Shown in pieces: positions 1 to 5,292 of a stretch of 5,292 nt of DNA. The notes under the pieces were generated by a model. That model was not told the DNA's origin. It searched no databases and was given only the letters and a program-made list of their open reading frames with translations. Each line of letters opens with the position of its first letter. Position 1 is the stretch's first letter. The stretch covers positions 1 through 5,292 of the forward strand of contig NZ_CALEVF010000092.1 of assembly GCF_937920395.1 (NCBI RefSeq), given 5' to 3'. A program made the translations under genes and the position numbers. Origin of the DNA: an uncultured Clostridium sp. (GTDB lineage: Bacteria; Bacillota; Clostridia; Clostridiales; Clostridiaceae).

Positions 1-1721
1 GAACTTCTCCAAAATTCAATGGAATGAAGATCTATATTCATTATTTTTGCCACATCTATTAAATTATTTTTCCCAGTAGCTGAAAGTAAAGTATCGTAAT
101 CACGCTTAAAGGAGTCTCCAGATTTTAGATACTTTGCATATAAACCTTTTGAGAACAATAAACCAAAGGCATAAGGAAAGTTGTAGAAATTACTGGAAGC
201 ATCGTAATAGTGAGGTTTACAAACCCACATATATGGATGCAAAAAGTTTTCGTCAAGACCTTTGCCATAAGCAGCCTTTTGAGAGTTTAACATAATTTCT
301 TTTAATTCATTTACAGAGAGTGAACCATTTTCACGACGTTTAAAAAGTTCGGTTTCAAATAGGTAACGACTTAAAATATCTACAATAACTTGAGCACTAC
401 TAGATATATCATTTTCAAGTATTACAAAGGATTCTTCCTTTGTTGCACTATCTAATGCTGCATTACTTATAAGCGTTTCACAAAAGATTGAGGCAGTTTC
501 TGCAATAGGCATAGGATAATCACTGTTTAATGCAGATTCCTTAGATAAACACAAACCATGATACCCGTGACCGAGTTCATGAGCAAGAGTTGATACGTCA
601 TTAAAACTTCCTGTAAAGTTAGATAAAATTCTACTTTCTTTAATGCAATGCAAATTAGAACAAAATGCACCACCGAGTTTTCCTTCTTTTGGTTCAGAGT
701 CAATCCATTTATGTTCAAAGGCATTATCAGCATAATTTGCTAGCTTATCACTAAACGTTCTAAAGTTTTTAACTATAAACACTCTTGCCTCGTCTAAGGT
801 AAAGTGCATATTTACGTTTCCGACTGGTGCAAATAATTCATAAAAAGGAAGACCACTCGAATGTCCTAATAGTTCGGATTTCTTTTTAAAATATTTTTGA
901 AAAGAAGGAAGACTTTCCAACATAACGCTTAGCATAACGTCTAAAGTTTCTTTATCCATTCTAGAATCTTCAAGTGTATTTTGTAGGACGGATTCATATC
1001 CACGAGCATAGCTTAATGTAATAACTTCACCTTTGATGGAGTTTAAGGCAGAAGCTGATGATTCTGCTATTTTATCATAAGCTTTAAGTTCTGATTCAAA
1101 GGCATTTTTACGAATGTTTTTATCTTTATCATAGGCCATGTTTCTAACTATGGATAGTGGAAGCTTTTTAGTTTCACCATTTATGGTAATATCAACTATT
1201 AGATTCGAGGATAAAACATTTTGAAGTCTAGACCAGGCATCCGATCCACTATTTTTCATTTTAGCCATGAGTGACTCCTGGGCATCATTAAGCAAAAACT
1301 TGGCGTTTTTAGCTAACTCTTTTAAATAATAACTATGTGATTTTAAAAGAGGGGAATCCTCAATTAAAGAATTTAAATCTTCTATCGAATTTAACCATTT
1401 TGAAAATATAGTAGTGGGTTTAGCAAGCAATGCCAGTTTAAAAGCTATTTTTTCTGATATCTTACTTGAAACTTCATTTTTTGTATCCACGCTTGTTGAT
1501 AACTCTGCATAATTATATAGTTTGTTAACAAGGTCATTAAATTTATTCTCAAAATTAATATAAAATTTAATTTTCTCTTTTGGATTGTTTGGATTATTAC
1601 AATTTTCTAATGTCCATTTATTTATATATTCTATAGAATTTTCAAAAGAAACCATATCATCCTTAAATTCTTTGCTCTCGAAAGATGAGTAGAGCTCGTT
1701 TAAACTCCAATTCATATCCAT
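1..1721 (-). CDS. pepF: Oligoendopeptidase F, M3 family zinc metallopeptidase (3' end cut off by window)
   Basis: This is a cytoplasmic zinc endopeptidase that cleaves short oligopeptides, recycling peptides taken up or released by protein breakdown. The open frame has 573 codons without interruption. The N-terminus (MDMNWSLNELYSSF) is typical of the pepF/M3 clade. An N-terminal M3 domain lies at about residues 110-175 and the catalytic M3 domain from about 195 onward. The zinc motif HELGH is at residues 381-385 (bases 567-581), with the expected third ligand Glu408 in the stretch IAETAS. A KLGGAFC stretch lies before the active site, and conserved Tyr/His-rich segments follow it (HPYMW, KPHYYDASSNFYNFPYAFG). 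Family members are usually about 590-600 residues, so only roughly 15-30 residues are missing at the left edge. The first ATG was chosen because GGAGG (1729-1733) lies 7 nt upstream; the second ATG, two codons later, would be too far. The gene has its own promoter, and a terminator separates it from the upstream operon. Family assignment is firm; substrate preference is unknown. Confidence 0.95.
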   Translation of the reverse strand, partial: MDMNWSLNELYSSFESKEFKDDMVSFENSIEYINKWTLENCNNPNNPKEKIKFYINFENKFNDLVNKLYNYAELSTSVDTKNEVSSKISEKIAFKLALLAKPTTIFSKWLNSIEDLNSLIEDSPLLKSHSYYLKELAKNAKFLLNDAQESLMAKMKNSGSDAWSRLQNVLSSNLIVDITINGETKKLPLSIVRNMAYDKDKNIRKNAFESELKAYDKIAESSASALNSIKGEVITLSYARGYESVLQNTLEDSRMDKETLDVMLSVMLESLPSFQKYFKKKSELLGHSSGLPFYELFAPVGNVNMHFTLDEARVFIVKNFRTFSDKLANYADNAFEHKWIDSEPKEGKLGGAFCSNLHCIKESRILSNFTGSFNDVSTLAHELGHGYHGLCLSKESALNSDYPMPIAETASIFCETLISNAALDSATKEESFVILENDISSSAQVIVDILSRYLFETELFKRRENGSLSVNELKEIMLNSQKAAYGKGLDENFLHPYMWVCKPHYYDASSNFYNFPYAFGLLFSKGLYAKYLKSGDSFKRDYDTLLSATGKNNLIDVAKIMNIDLHSIEFWRS

Positions 1722-1742
1722 ATCAATTCCTCCATTTACATA

Positions 1743-1786
1743 ATTTTATATATAAAATATATTATACCACATTTTATATATAAAAT
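1743..1786. repeat. Two identical 16-bp palindromes flanking the pepF -10 element
   Basis: The perfect palindrome ATTTTATATATAAAAT occurs at 1743-1758 and again at 1771-1786, 28 bp apart. In both copies the next plus-strand base is also A. One copy covers the predicted start of transcription and early leader of pepF. The other covers the region just upstream of the -10, up to the -35 area. This is what a pair of operators for a dimeric repressor would look like. The sequence is purely A/T in an AT-rich genome, so chance or a DNA-melting/bending role is possible. I know of no regulator with this exact site. The repeat is certain; a regulatory role is inference. Confidence 0.5.
1761..1769 (-). 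promoter_or_regulatory. Extended -10 promoter element of pepF
   Basis: On the minus strand this reads TGGTATAAT, a perfect TGn extended -10. The expected -35 position (about 1784-1789) shows no good match to TTGACA, which fits an extended -10 promoter. Transcription would start near 1754, giving a leader of about 33 nt before the pepF ATG. The TTGACA further upstream (1824-1829) has no -10 at a usable distance. The element sits between two identical palindromes, described separately. Confidence 0.65.
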
Positions 1787-1840
1787 ACTCTATCGAAAAA
1801 CGGAGATATATATGTTAAGATATTGTCAAAAAATAATCTT

Positions 1841-1870
1841 AAAAAAAAAGCAGGAGTTACCCTACTTTTT
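1841..1870 (-). terminator. Intrinsic terminator of the YtxH-like/DUF948 operon
   Basis: Read on the minus strand, the arm AAAAAGTAGG (1861-1870) pairs with CCTGCTTTTT (1845-1854) over ten pairs, one of them G-U, around a six-base loop GTAACT. The T run continues to 1841, giving nine Ts in a row. The TAG stop codon of the DUF948 gene (1862-1864) lies inside the upstream arm, so the last codons form part of the hairpin. It also separates this operon from pepF downstream. Confidence 0.85.
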
Positions 1871-2203
1871 ACTTGAAAATATATTTCTTACAATAGTTAA
1901 AATATCTACTATGTATACTAAATATTTTTGAAAAGATTCAGTTGAATTAAGAGTACTAGCAGTTTTTTTAACTACGACTTCAGTAACATCTTTTACATTG
2001 TCGGTTATCTCAAACCAATTTTTAAATGTTTTTGGTAGTACTGATAATATCTCTTCAATATCATCTTCGTTTCTTTTAATAATTGAATTTACACTTGTTA
2101 TAGTTTTAATAAGCTTTAATAATCCGACTATAAGTATAATTAAAATTATTATACCAAGAAAAATTAATAAACCTTCACCTAATTTAAAAAAATCCACATA
2201 CAT
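1862..2203 (-). CDS. DUF948 family small membrane protein
   Basis: The predicted protein has 113 residues starting MYVDFFKLGEG. A strongly hydrophobic segment at about residues 11-31 (Leu/Ile/Gly-rich) should be a single membrane anchor. A polar, probably helical stretch follows (KRNEDDIEEIL and onward), and an amphipathic helix near the C-terminus (about 93-108) ends FSSKK. This layout matches the DUF948 family, which includes B. subtilis YtxG, an uncharacterised general-stress-type protein often next to ytxH; that synteny is seen here. The frame is open 22 codons further upstream, to an ATG at 2269. That start would overlap the preceding gene by 56 nt and lacks a ribosome site, so the ATG at 2201-2203 is preferred. 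It lies 10 nt after the YtxH-like stop codon, with a modest GGTG 5 nt upstream and AAGGA a little further away. The weak ribosome site suggests translational coupling. Molecular function is unknown. Confidence 0.8.
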   Translation of the reverse strand: MYVDFFKLGEGLLIFLGIIILIILIVGLLKLIKTITSVNSIIKRNEDDIEEILSVLPKTFKNWFEITDNVKDVTEVVVKKTASTLNSTESFQKYLVYIVDILTIVRNIFSSKK

Positions 2204-2213
2204 AATAGCACCA

Positions 2214-2639
2214 CTATTCCTTATTTGTTTTGTCAGATACGTCAGATTGTTCAGTAACAGCAGATACATCTTCTACGGTATCTTTTGAATCGGTAATTAC
2301 GTTTGAAGATTTATCTTGATTTGTTACTTTTTTTTCATTCAAATAGTCTGATATTTTTGCTTTAGCATCAATTAGATTTTCTTTAGCATCACTAACTTTA
2401 TTGTCAATGTTTTCTTTAAGTACTATACTTTTTTCTTTGAAATTGTTTTTAAGCTCTTTTGATGAATCAACAATATCTTTTCTAGTTTCTTTACCAGATT
2501 TAGGTGAAAAAAGTAAACCTCCAAGTAAACCACTAAGACTACCAGCAGCGGCACCTAAAATCACCTTTTTAGCTGTTTTTATTTTTGACTTTCTTTGTAT
2601 TTCTTTTTTACGGCTTATAAACCAATTTGAAAATATCAT
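2214..2639 (-). CDS. YtxH-like (gas-vesicle-protein-like) membrane-anchored protein
   Basis: The protein has 141 residues. A basic N-terminus (RKKEIQRKSKIKTAKK) precedes a glycine/alanine-rich membrane or glycine-zipper segment at about 26-44. The family signature PKSGKETR follows at 46-53. Residues about 55-105 are Lys/Glu/Asp-rich and probably a long helix or coiled coil. The tail is rich in Asp, Ser, Thr and Val and looks disordered. This order is diagnostic of the YtxH-like family (PF12732), sometimes annotated as 'gas vesicle protein' though unrelated to actual gas vesicles here. In Bacillus, ytxG-ytxH belong to stress regulons; the biochemical role is not established. The ATG at 2637-2639 has a strong GGAGGG site ending 8 nt upstream. 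It is the first gene of a two-gene operon with the DUF948 gene and has a consensus promoter about 50-75 nt upstream. Confidence 0.87.
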   Translation of the reverse strand: MIFSNWFISRKKEIQRKSKIKTAKKVILGAAAGSLSGLLGGLLFSPKSGKETRKDIVDSSKELKNNFKEKSIVLKENIDNKVSDAKENLIDAKAKISDYLNEKKVTNQDKSSNVITDSKDTVEDVSAVTEQSDVSDKTNKE

Positions 2640-2686
2640 AAATTTTTCCCTCCTTCAAAGTTAAAAATCTTATATATATGTTATAT

Positions 2687-2715
2687 ATTATACATTATAT
2701 GCGAATTATTGTCAA
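2687..2715 (-). promoter_or_regulatory. Consensus sigma-A promoter of the YtxH-like/DUF948 operon
   Basis: On the minus strand a perfect -35 TTGACA (2710-2715) is followed by exactly 17 bp and a perfect -10 TATAAT (2687-2692). Transcription would begin near 2680, leaving a leader of about 40 nt before the YtxH-like start codon. Nothing here resembles a sigma-B promoter (GTTT-N14-GGGTAT type), although Bacillus ytx genes are known for stress regulation, so expression in this organism is probably housekeeping and strong. Confidence 0.85.
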
Positions 2716-2769
2716 TATTATAAAGAAAAATGTAGAAAAATAATATTAATAAGCAAATTATAGAAAAAG

Positions 2770-2785
2770 TATATTTTAAAATATA
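2770..2785 (-). other. A/T-only 16-bp palindrome downstream of the S-component gene
   Basis: TATATTTTAAAATATA is a perfect palindrome, and on the minus strand it is followed by CTTTTT. It lies 65 bp after the stop codon of the ECF S-component gene. It could act as a weak terminator, but the stem has only A-T pairs and would be unstable. I see no better terminator between 2692 and 2849. The rest of 2654-2849 is AT-rich with no convincing reading frame apart from the YtxH operon promoter. Confidence 0.2.
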
Positions 2786-2849
2786 AATATTATTTAAAAA
2801 ATAAAATAAGGAAAATATAGTAAGATTATTCTGTGCGTCTCTATAGTAT

Positions 2850-3386
2850 TTATATAAGAACTTTTCGTTTCCTTAAAATACTAATTATAATTAATGCAAA
2901 ACATCCGCCAATAAGTGCAGTTATAAGCTGTGGTATTCCCATAGTAATTACTAGTTTGTTAACTATTTTCGTAGGTATGTTTAGTTCAAATAAGGGAATA
3001 AGTTTTGAGGCTGAAATAGATAAAAATATATATTTTACAAATGATCCAATTATAATTCCTAAATATTGTCCATATTTACCTCGCTTATTTAAAATTATAA
3101 AACTAAGTACAAATAATATGTTAGAAATGATTATAAAGGGAATGAAAGGCCCTAAGGGACTAGCAAGTTGACCTGTAAGATATGCAAGCAAAGGTGTTAA
3201 GGAACCGACGAGTACTCCATAAGTACTACCACAAATTACAGCTGTAATTATAAGGATAGCATTAACAGCAGGTCCAACAAAAAATTGGCTTATTCCAGGA
3301 AAGTTTTTTCCAACTACTTGAAATACTATAGCAAGTGCAAGAAAAAGACTTGATTTTATTAAAGCATTAACATTTGTATGTTTCAT
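2850..3386 (-). CDS. ECF transporter S component, substrate unknown
   Basis: The protein is 178 residues and very hydrophobic, with about six membrane helices (roughly 9-25, 37-55, 56-74, 80-98, 104-123, 146-170) and a basic C-terminus (RKRK). Size, helix count and motifs such as GPAVNAILI and GSLTPLLAYLTG match the substrate-binding S subunits of energy-coupling-factor transporters. These bind a vitamin or other micronutrient and work with a shared EcfA-EcfA'-EcfT module in the membrane. Helix 1 contains S13-LFL-A17, resembling the AxxxA-type contact used to dock on EcfT. No ATPase or EcfT gene lies beside it, so it probably uses a module encoded elsewhere (group II arrangement). The frame is open to an ATG at 3455, but the ATG at 3384-3386 is preferred because AGGAGT (3394-3399) lies 7-8 nt upstream and the predicted promoter lies inside the longer version. 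No riboswitch fits in the leader of about 25 nt, so the ligand cannot be inferred that way. Confidence 0.82.
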   Translation of the reverse strand: MKHTNVNALIKSSLFLALAIVFQVVGKNFPGISQFFVGPAVNAILIITAVICGSTYGVLVGSLTPLLAYLTGQLASPLGPFIPFIIISNILFVLSFIILNKRGKYGQYLGIIIGSFVKYIFLSISASKLIPLFELNIPTKIVNKLVITMGIPQLITALIGGCFALIIISILRKRKVLI

Positions 3387-3417
3387 AATATCCACTCCTA
3401 AATTGTTATACACATTA

Positions 3418-3426
3418 ATTATACCA
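3418..3426 (-). promoter_or_regulatory. Extended -10 promoter element of the S-component gene
   Basis: The minus strand reads TGGTATAAT, identical to the pepF extended -10. At 18 bp spacing the -35 candidate is ATTACA, a 4-of-6 match to TTGACA. Transcription would start near 3411, only about 25 nt before the ATG, which supports the shorter start and leaves no space for a riboswitch. Confidence 0.65.
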
Positions 3427-3465
3427 TAATATTGTATTATTTGTAATAATATCAATAAGTGATAA

Positions 3466-3477
3466 TCTAATATTAGA
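3466..3477. promoter_or_regulatory. 12-bp palindrome upstream of the S-component promoter
   Basis: TCTAATATTAGA is a perfect 12-bp palindrome containing two G-C pairs. Its centre lies about 60 bp upstream of the predicted start of the S-component transcript, a usual location for an upstream activator site. I do not recognise the motif, and in DNA this AT-rich chance is a real alternative. Confidence 0.25.
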
Positions 3478-3571
3478 CATTAATCTATTAATAATTTAAC
3501 AATAAGCTATCATTAACCTAAATATTAAAAAAGAAATGAATATAATATAAAAAAATATAATTTTAATTAGT

Positions 3572-3585
3572 GTAACATTTGTTAC
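3572..3585 (+). promoter_or_regulatory. Probable HcpR (CRP/FNR-family) operator of hcp
   Basis: GTAAC-ATTT-GTTAC is an inverted repeat with six-base arms (GTAACA/TGTTAC) around TT. Its centre, between 3578 and 3579, is exactly 41.5 bp upstream of the start predicted from the -10 at 3608-3613, which is the class II activator position of the CRP/FNR family. From memory, GTAAC-N4-GTTAC is the motif proposed by comparative genomics for HcpR in clostridia, a regulator of hcp responding to nitrosative stress. The hcpR gene itself is not in the window. Confidence 0.72.
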
Positions 3586-3613
3586 GGACTTTTAATGTAT
3601 CAGAAAGTATAAT
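3585..3613 (+). promoter_or_regulatory. Activator-type promoter of hcp
   Basis: A perfect -10, TATAAT, lies at 3608-3613. The -35 position at 17 bp spacing (3585-3590, CGGACT) matches consensus at only 3 of 6 bases and abuts the upstream palindrome. A poor -35 with a correctly phased activator site suggests activator-dependent transcription starting near 3620. The resulting leader is about 114 nt. Confidence 0.65.
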
Positions 3614-3621
3614 AAAGGTAG

Positions 3622-3649
3622 TTCATGACATTAAATTAGCTGTTATGAA
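3622..3649 (+). other. Small hairpin at the 5' end of the hcp leader
   Basis: TTCATGAC (3622-3629) pairs with GTTATGAA (3642-3649) over eight pairs, one of them G-U, with a 12-base loop. It begins about two bases after the predicted transcript start. A 5'-terminal hairpin like this can protect an mRNA from decay. The same stretch also forms an imperfect direct repeat (GTTCATGACATTAAAT / GTTATGAAGTTAAAT). It is too small to be a known riboswitch and lacks a T tract for a terminator. Confidence 0.3.
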
Positions 3650-3733
3650 GTTAAATAGTAAAATAATAAATTTTAATATATGGAAGATAATTAGTGTGAA
3701 TTGTTGTCTATCCAAAAACAGGGGGAATTTATA

Positions 3734-5292
3734 ATGGGTATGTTTTGTTATCAATGTCAAGAAGCTTCAAAGGGTACAGGTTGTACGATACGTGGAGTTT
3801 GTGGTAAAACAGATGATGTAGCTAATATGCAGGATTTATTAATCTACGTTCTAAAAGGAATATCAATTTATGCTACAAGAGCAAGAGAACTTGGAGTAGA
3901 AAATAAAGAAGTAAACAAATTTGTAGTAACTGGTTTATTTATGACTATAACAAATGCCAATTTTAGTAAAATTAGATTTGTAGAAGCAATAACTAAGGCA
4001 TTAGAATTACGCGAGGTAATTAAAACTGAACTTGTAAATGCTGGTGGAGTAATAGATGCCAATTTACCTGAATGTGCAACATGGATAGGCACACCGTTAG
4101 AATATGAAGCTAAGTCTATAGAGGTAGGAGTTCTTAAAACAGAAAATGAAGATATAAGATCTTTAAGAGAACTTGTAACTTATGGTATTAAAGGAATGGC
4201 AGCTTATGCTGATCACGCATTCAACTTAGGATATGAAAACAGTGACTTATATGCATTTATGCAAAAGGGTTTAGCTCAAACTACTGATGACACTTTATCC
4301 GTTGATGAACTAGTTGCACTAACACTTGAGTGTGGTAAATATGGGGTAGACGCTATGGCATTACTTGATAATGCTAATACTACGACTTACGGTAATCCAG
4401 AAATTACAAAGGTAAATATCGGAGTTCGCAATAACCCAGGAATATTAATTAGTGGACATGATTTAAAGGATATGGAAGAATTATTAAAACAAACAGAGGG
4501 TACAGGGGTAGATGTATATACTCATAGTGAAATGTTACCAGCAAACTATTACCCAGCATTTAAAAAATATACTCACTTAGTAGGTAATTACGGAAATGCA
4601 TGGTGGAAACAAAATTCAGAATTTGAAAGTTTTAATGGACCAATACTTATGACAACAAACTGTATTACTCCTCCAAAAGATTCTTATAAAGAGAGAGTTT
4701 ATACAACTGGAGCATCTGGATTTGACGGAATGAACCATATAGCTGATGGAAAAAATGGAGCAGCTAAAGATTTCTCTGCAATAATTGCGCATGCAAAGAA
4801 ATGTAGTGCACCAACTGAAATTGAAAGAGGAGAAATAGTTGGAGGATTTGCTCATAATCAAGTAATAGCACTTGCTGATAAAGTTGTAGAAGCTGTTAAA
4901 ACAGGAGCAATTAAAAGATTCTTTGTAATGGCTGGTTGTGATGGTCGTATGAAGGGACGAGAATACTATACCGATTTTGCTAAAGAATTACCAACTGATA
5001 CGGTTATTTTAACTGCAGGTTGTGCTAAATATCGATATAATAAGTTAGAGCTAGGAGATATTGGTGGAATTCCTAGAGTTTTAGATGCTGGGCAATGTAA
5101 TGATTCATACTCATTAGTAGTTATTGCAATGAAACTTCAAGAAGTATTTGGATTATCTGATATAAATGAATTACCAATAACATATAATATTGCATGGTAT
5201 GAACAAAAAGCTGTAATAGTATTATTAGCATTACTTCACTTAGGTGTTAAAAATATTCACTTAGGACCAACACTACCTGCATTCTTATCTCC
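3734..5292 (+). CDS. hcp: Hybrid-cluster protein / hydroxylamine reductase, class I (3' end cut off by window)
   Basis: Hcp is a cytoplasmic iron-sulfur-oxygen enzyme that reduces hydroxylamine to ammonia in vitro. In other bacteria it acts as a high-affinity NO reductase, protecting cells from nitrosative stress. The 519 codons present are uninterrupted. The N-terminal cysteines C5, C8, C17 and C23 (C-X2-C-X8-C-X5-C) form the class I pattern that binds the proximal 4Fe-4S cluster. All expected hybrid-cluster ligands are visible: H242 (SGHD), E266 (THSEMLP), C310 (TTNC), C402 (AGCDG, the persulfide cysteine), C430 (TAGCAKYRY), C455 (GQCND) and E490, plus K492. The family is about 550 residues, so roughly 25-35 are missing at the right edge. 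The first ATG (3734-3736) follows GGGGG (3721-3725) by 8 nt; an ATG two codons later would mimic the D. vulgaris start (MFC), but its spacing of 14 nt is worse. No hcr reductase gene precedes it, as usual for class I. It is divergent from the S-component gene and probably under HcpR control. Confidence 0.97.
   Translation, partial: MGMFCYQCQEASKGTGCTIRGVCGKTDDVANMQDLLIYVLKGISIYATRARELGVENKEVNKFVVTGLFMTITNANFSKIRFVEAITKALELREVIKTELVNAGGVIDANLPECATWIGTPLEYEAKSIEVGVLKTENEDIRSLRELVTYGIKGMAAYADHAFNLGYENSDLYAFMQKGLAQTTDDTLSVDELVALTLECGKYGVDAMALLDNANTTTYGNPEITKVNIGVRNNPGILISGHDLKDMEELLKQTEGTGVDVYTHSEMLPANYYPAFKKYTHLVGNYGNAWWKQNSEFESFNGPILMTTNCITPPKDSYKERVYTTGASGFDGMNHIADGKNGAAKDFSAIIAHAKKCSAPTEIERGEIVGGFAHNQVIALADKVVEAVKTGAIKRFFVMAGCDGRMKGREYYTDFAKELPTDTVILTAGCAKYRYNKLELGDIGGIPRVLDAGQCNDSYSLVVIAMKLQEVFGLSDINELPITYNIAWYEQKAVIVLLALLHLGVKNIHLGPTLPAFLS

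Noticed and set aside
527..733. 68-codon minus-strand frame
   Set aside because: It lies in another frame inside the well-supported pepF catalytic region and has no ribosome site or recognisable protein features.
1807..1829. TTGACA at 1824-1829 (minus strand) as the pepF -35
   Set aside because: The position 17 bp downstream reads TCTCCG, not a -10; only TATATA-like sequence at about 12-14 bp is available, which is too short a spacer.
1998..2288. 96-codon plus-strand frame
   Set aside because: It is antisense to the DUF948 and YtxH-like genes, both of which have family motifs and expression signals; this frame has neither.
2401..2664. 87-codon plus-strand frame
   Set aside because: It is antisense to the YtxH-like gene; its hydrophobicity is a by-product of the complementary codons.
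2833..3171. 112-codon plus-strand frame
   Set aside because: It is antisense to the ECF S-component gene, has no convincing ribosome site and shows no family features.
3387..3733. A riboswitch in the gap between the S-component gene and hcp
   Set aside because: The S-component leader is only about 25 nt, and the hcp leader lacks a recognisable aptamer core or a hairpin with T tract.
3868..4092. 74-codon minus-strand frame
   Set aside because: It is antisense within hcp, whose frame is confirmed by all cluster ligands.
4616..4861. 81-codon minus-strand, cysteine-rich frame
   Set aside because: It is antisense within hcp; the cysteines and serines come from complementing hcp codons.
1..5292. 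A mobile element, CRISPR array, defence or toxin-antitoxin system
   Set aside because: There is no transposase or integrase, no regularly spaced repeats and no gene pair of that kind; all five genes belong to ordinary chromosomal families.

Overview
The window looks like chromosome from a low-GC, strictly anaerobic Firmicute, most likely Clostridium or a close relative. The evidence is strong AT bias at third codon positions and between genes, purine-rich GGAGG-type ribosome binding sites, and a class I hybrid-cluster protein of the anaerobe type. I cannot name the species. There is no sign of mobile DNA, CRISPR, rRNA or tRNA.

Layout. Positions 1-1721 (minus strand) carry nearly all of a zinc oligoendopeptidase of the PepF/M3 family; its last residues lie beyond the left edge. 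Positions 1722-1860 hold its promoter, which is bracketed by two identical 16-bp palindromes, and the terminator of the next operon. Positions 1862-2639 (minus) hold a two-gene operon: a YtxH-like protein followed by a DUF948 protein. Both are small proteins with an N-terminal membrane segment. The operon has a textbook sigma-A promoter (consensus -35 and -10, 17-bp spacer) and an intrinsic terminator that contains the second gene's stop codon. Positions 2654-2849 are AT-rich and show no gene. Positions 2850-3386 (minus) encode a six-helix S component of an ECF vitamin/micronutrient transporter, substrate unknown. From 3734 to the right edge (plus strand) runs hcp, the hybrid-cluster protein / hydroxylamine reductase, complete except for its last few dozen residues.

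The S-component gene and hcp are divergent across a 347-bp gap (3387-3733). Its clearest signal is an inverted repeat, GTAAC-N4-GTTAC, centred exactly 41.5 bp upstream of the predicted hcp transcription start. That is the class II activator position for CRP/FNR-family regulators, and the motif fits what I recall for HcpR, the CRP/FNR-type regulator of hcp in clostridia. The promoter has a good -10 and a poor -35, as expected if activation is needed. A leader of about 114 nt follows, with a small hairpin at its 5' end.

The genes do not form one pathway: they are four separate transcription units (peptidase, envelope/stress-type pair, transporter subunit, nitrosative-stress enzyme). I found no convincing new multi-gene system. 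The best leads are regulatory: the hcp operator geometry and the twin palindromes around the pepF promoter.
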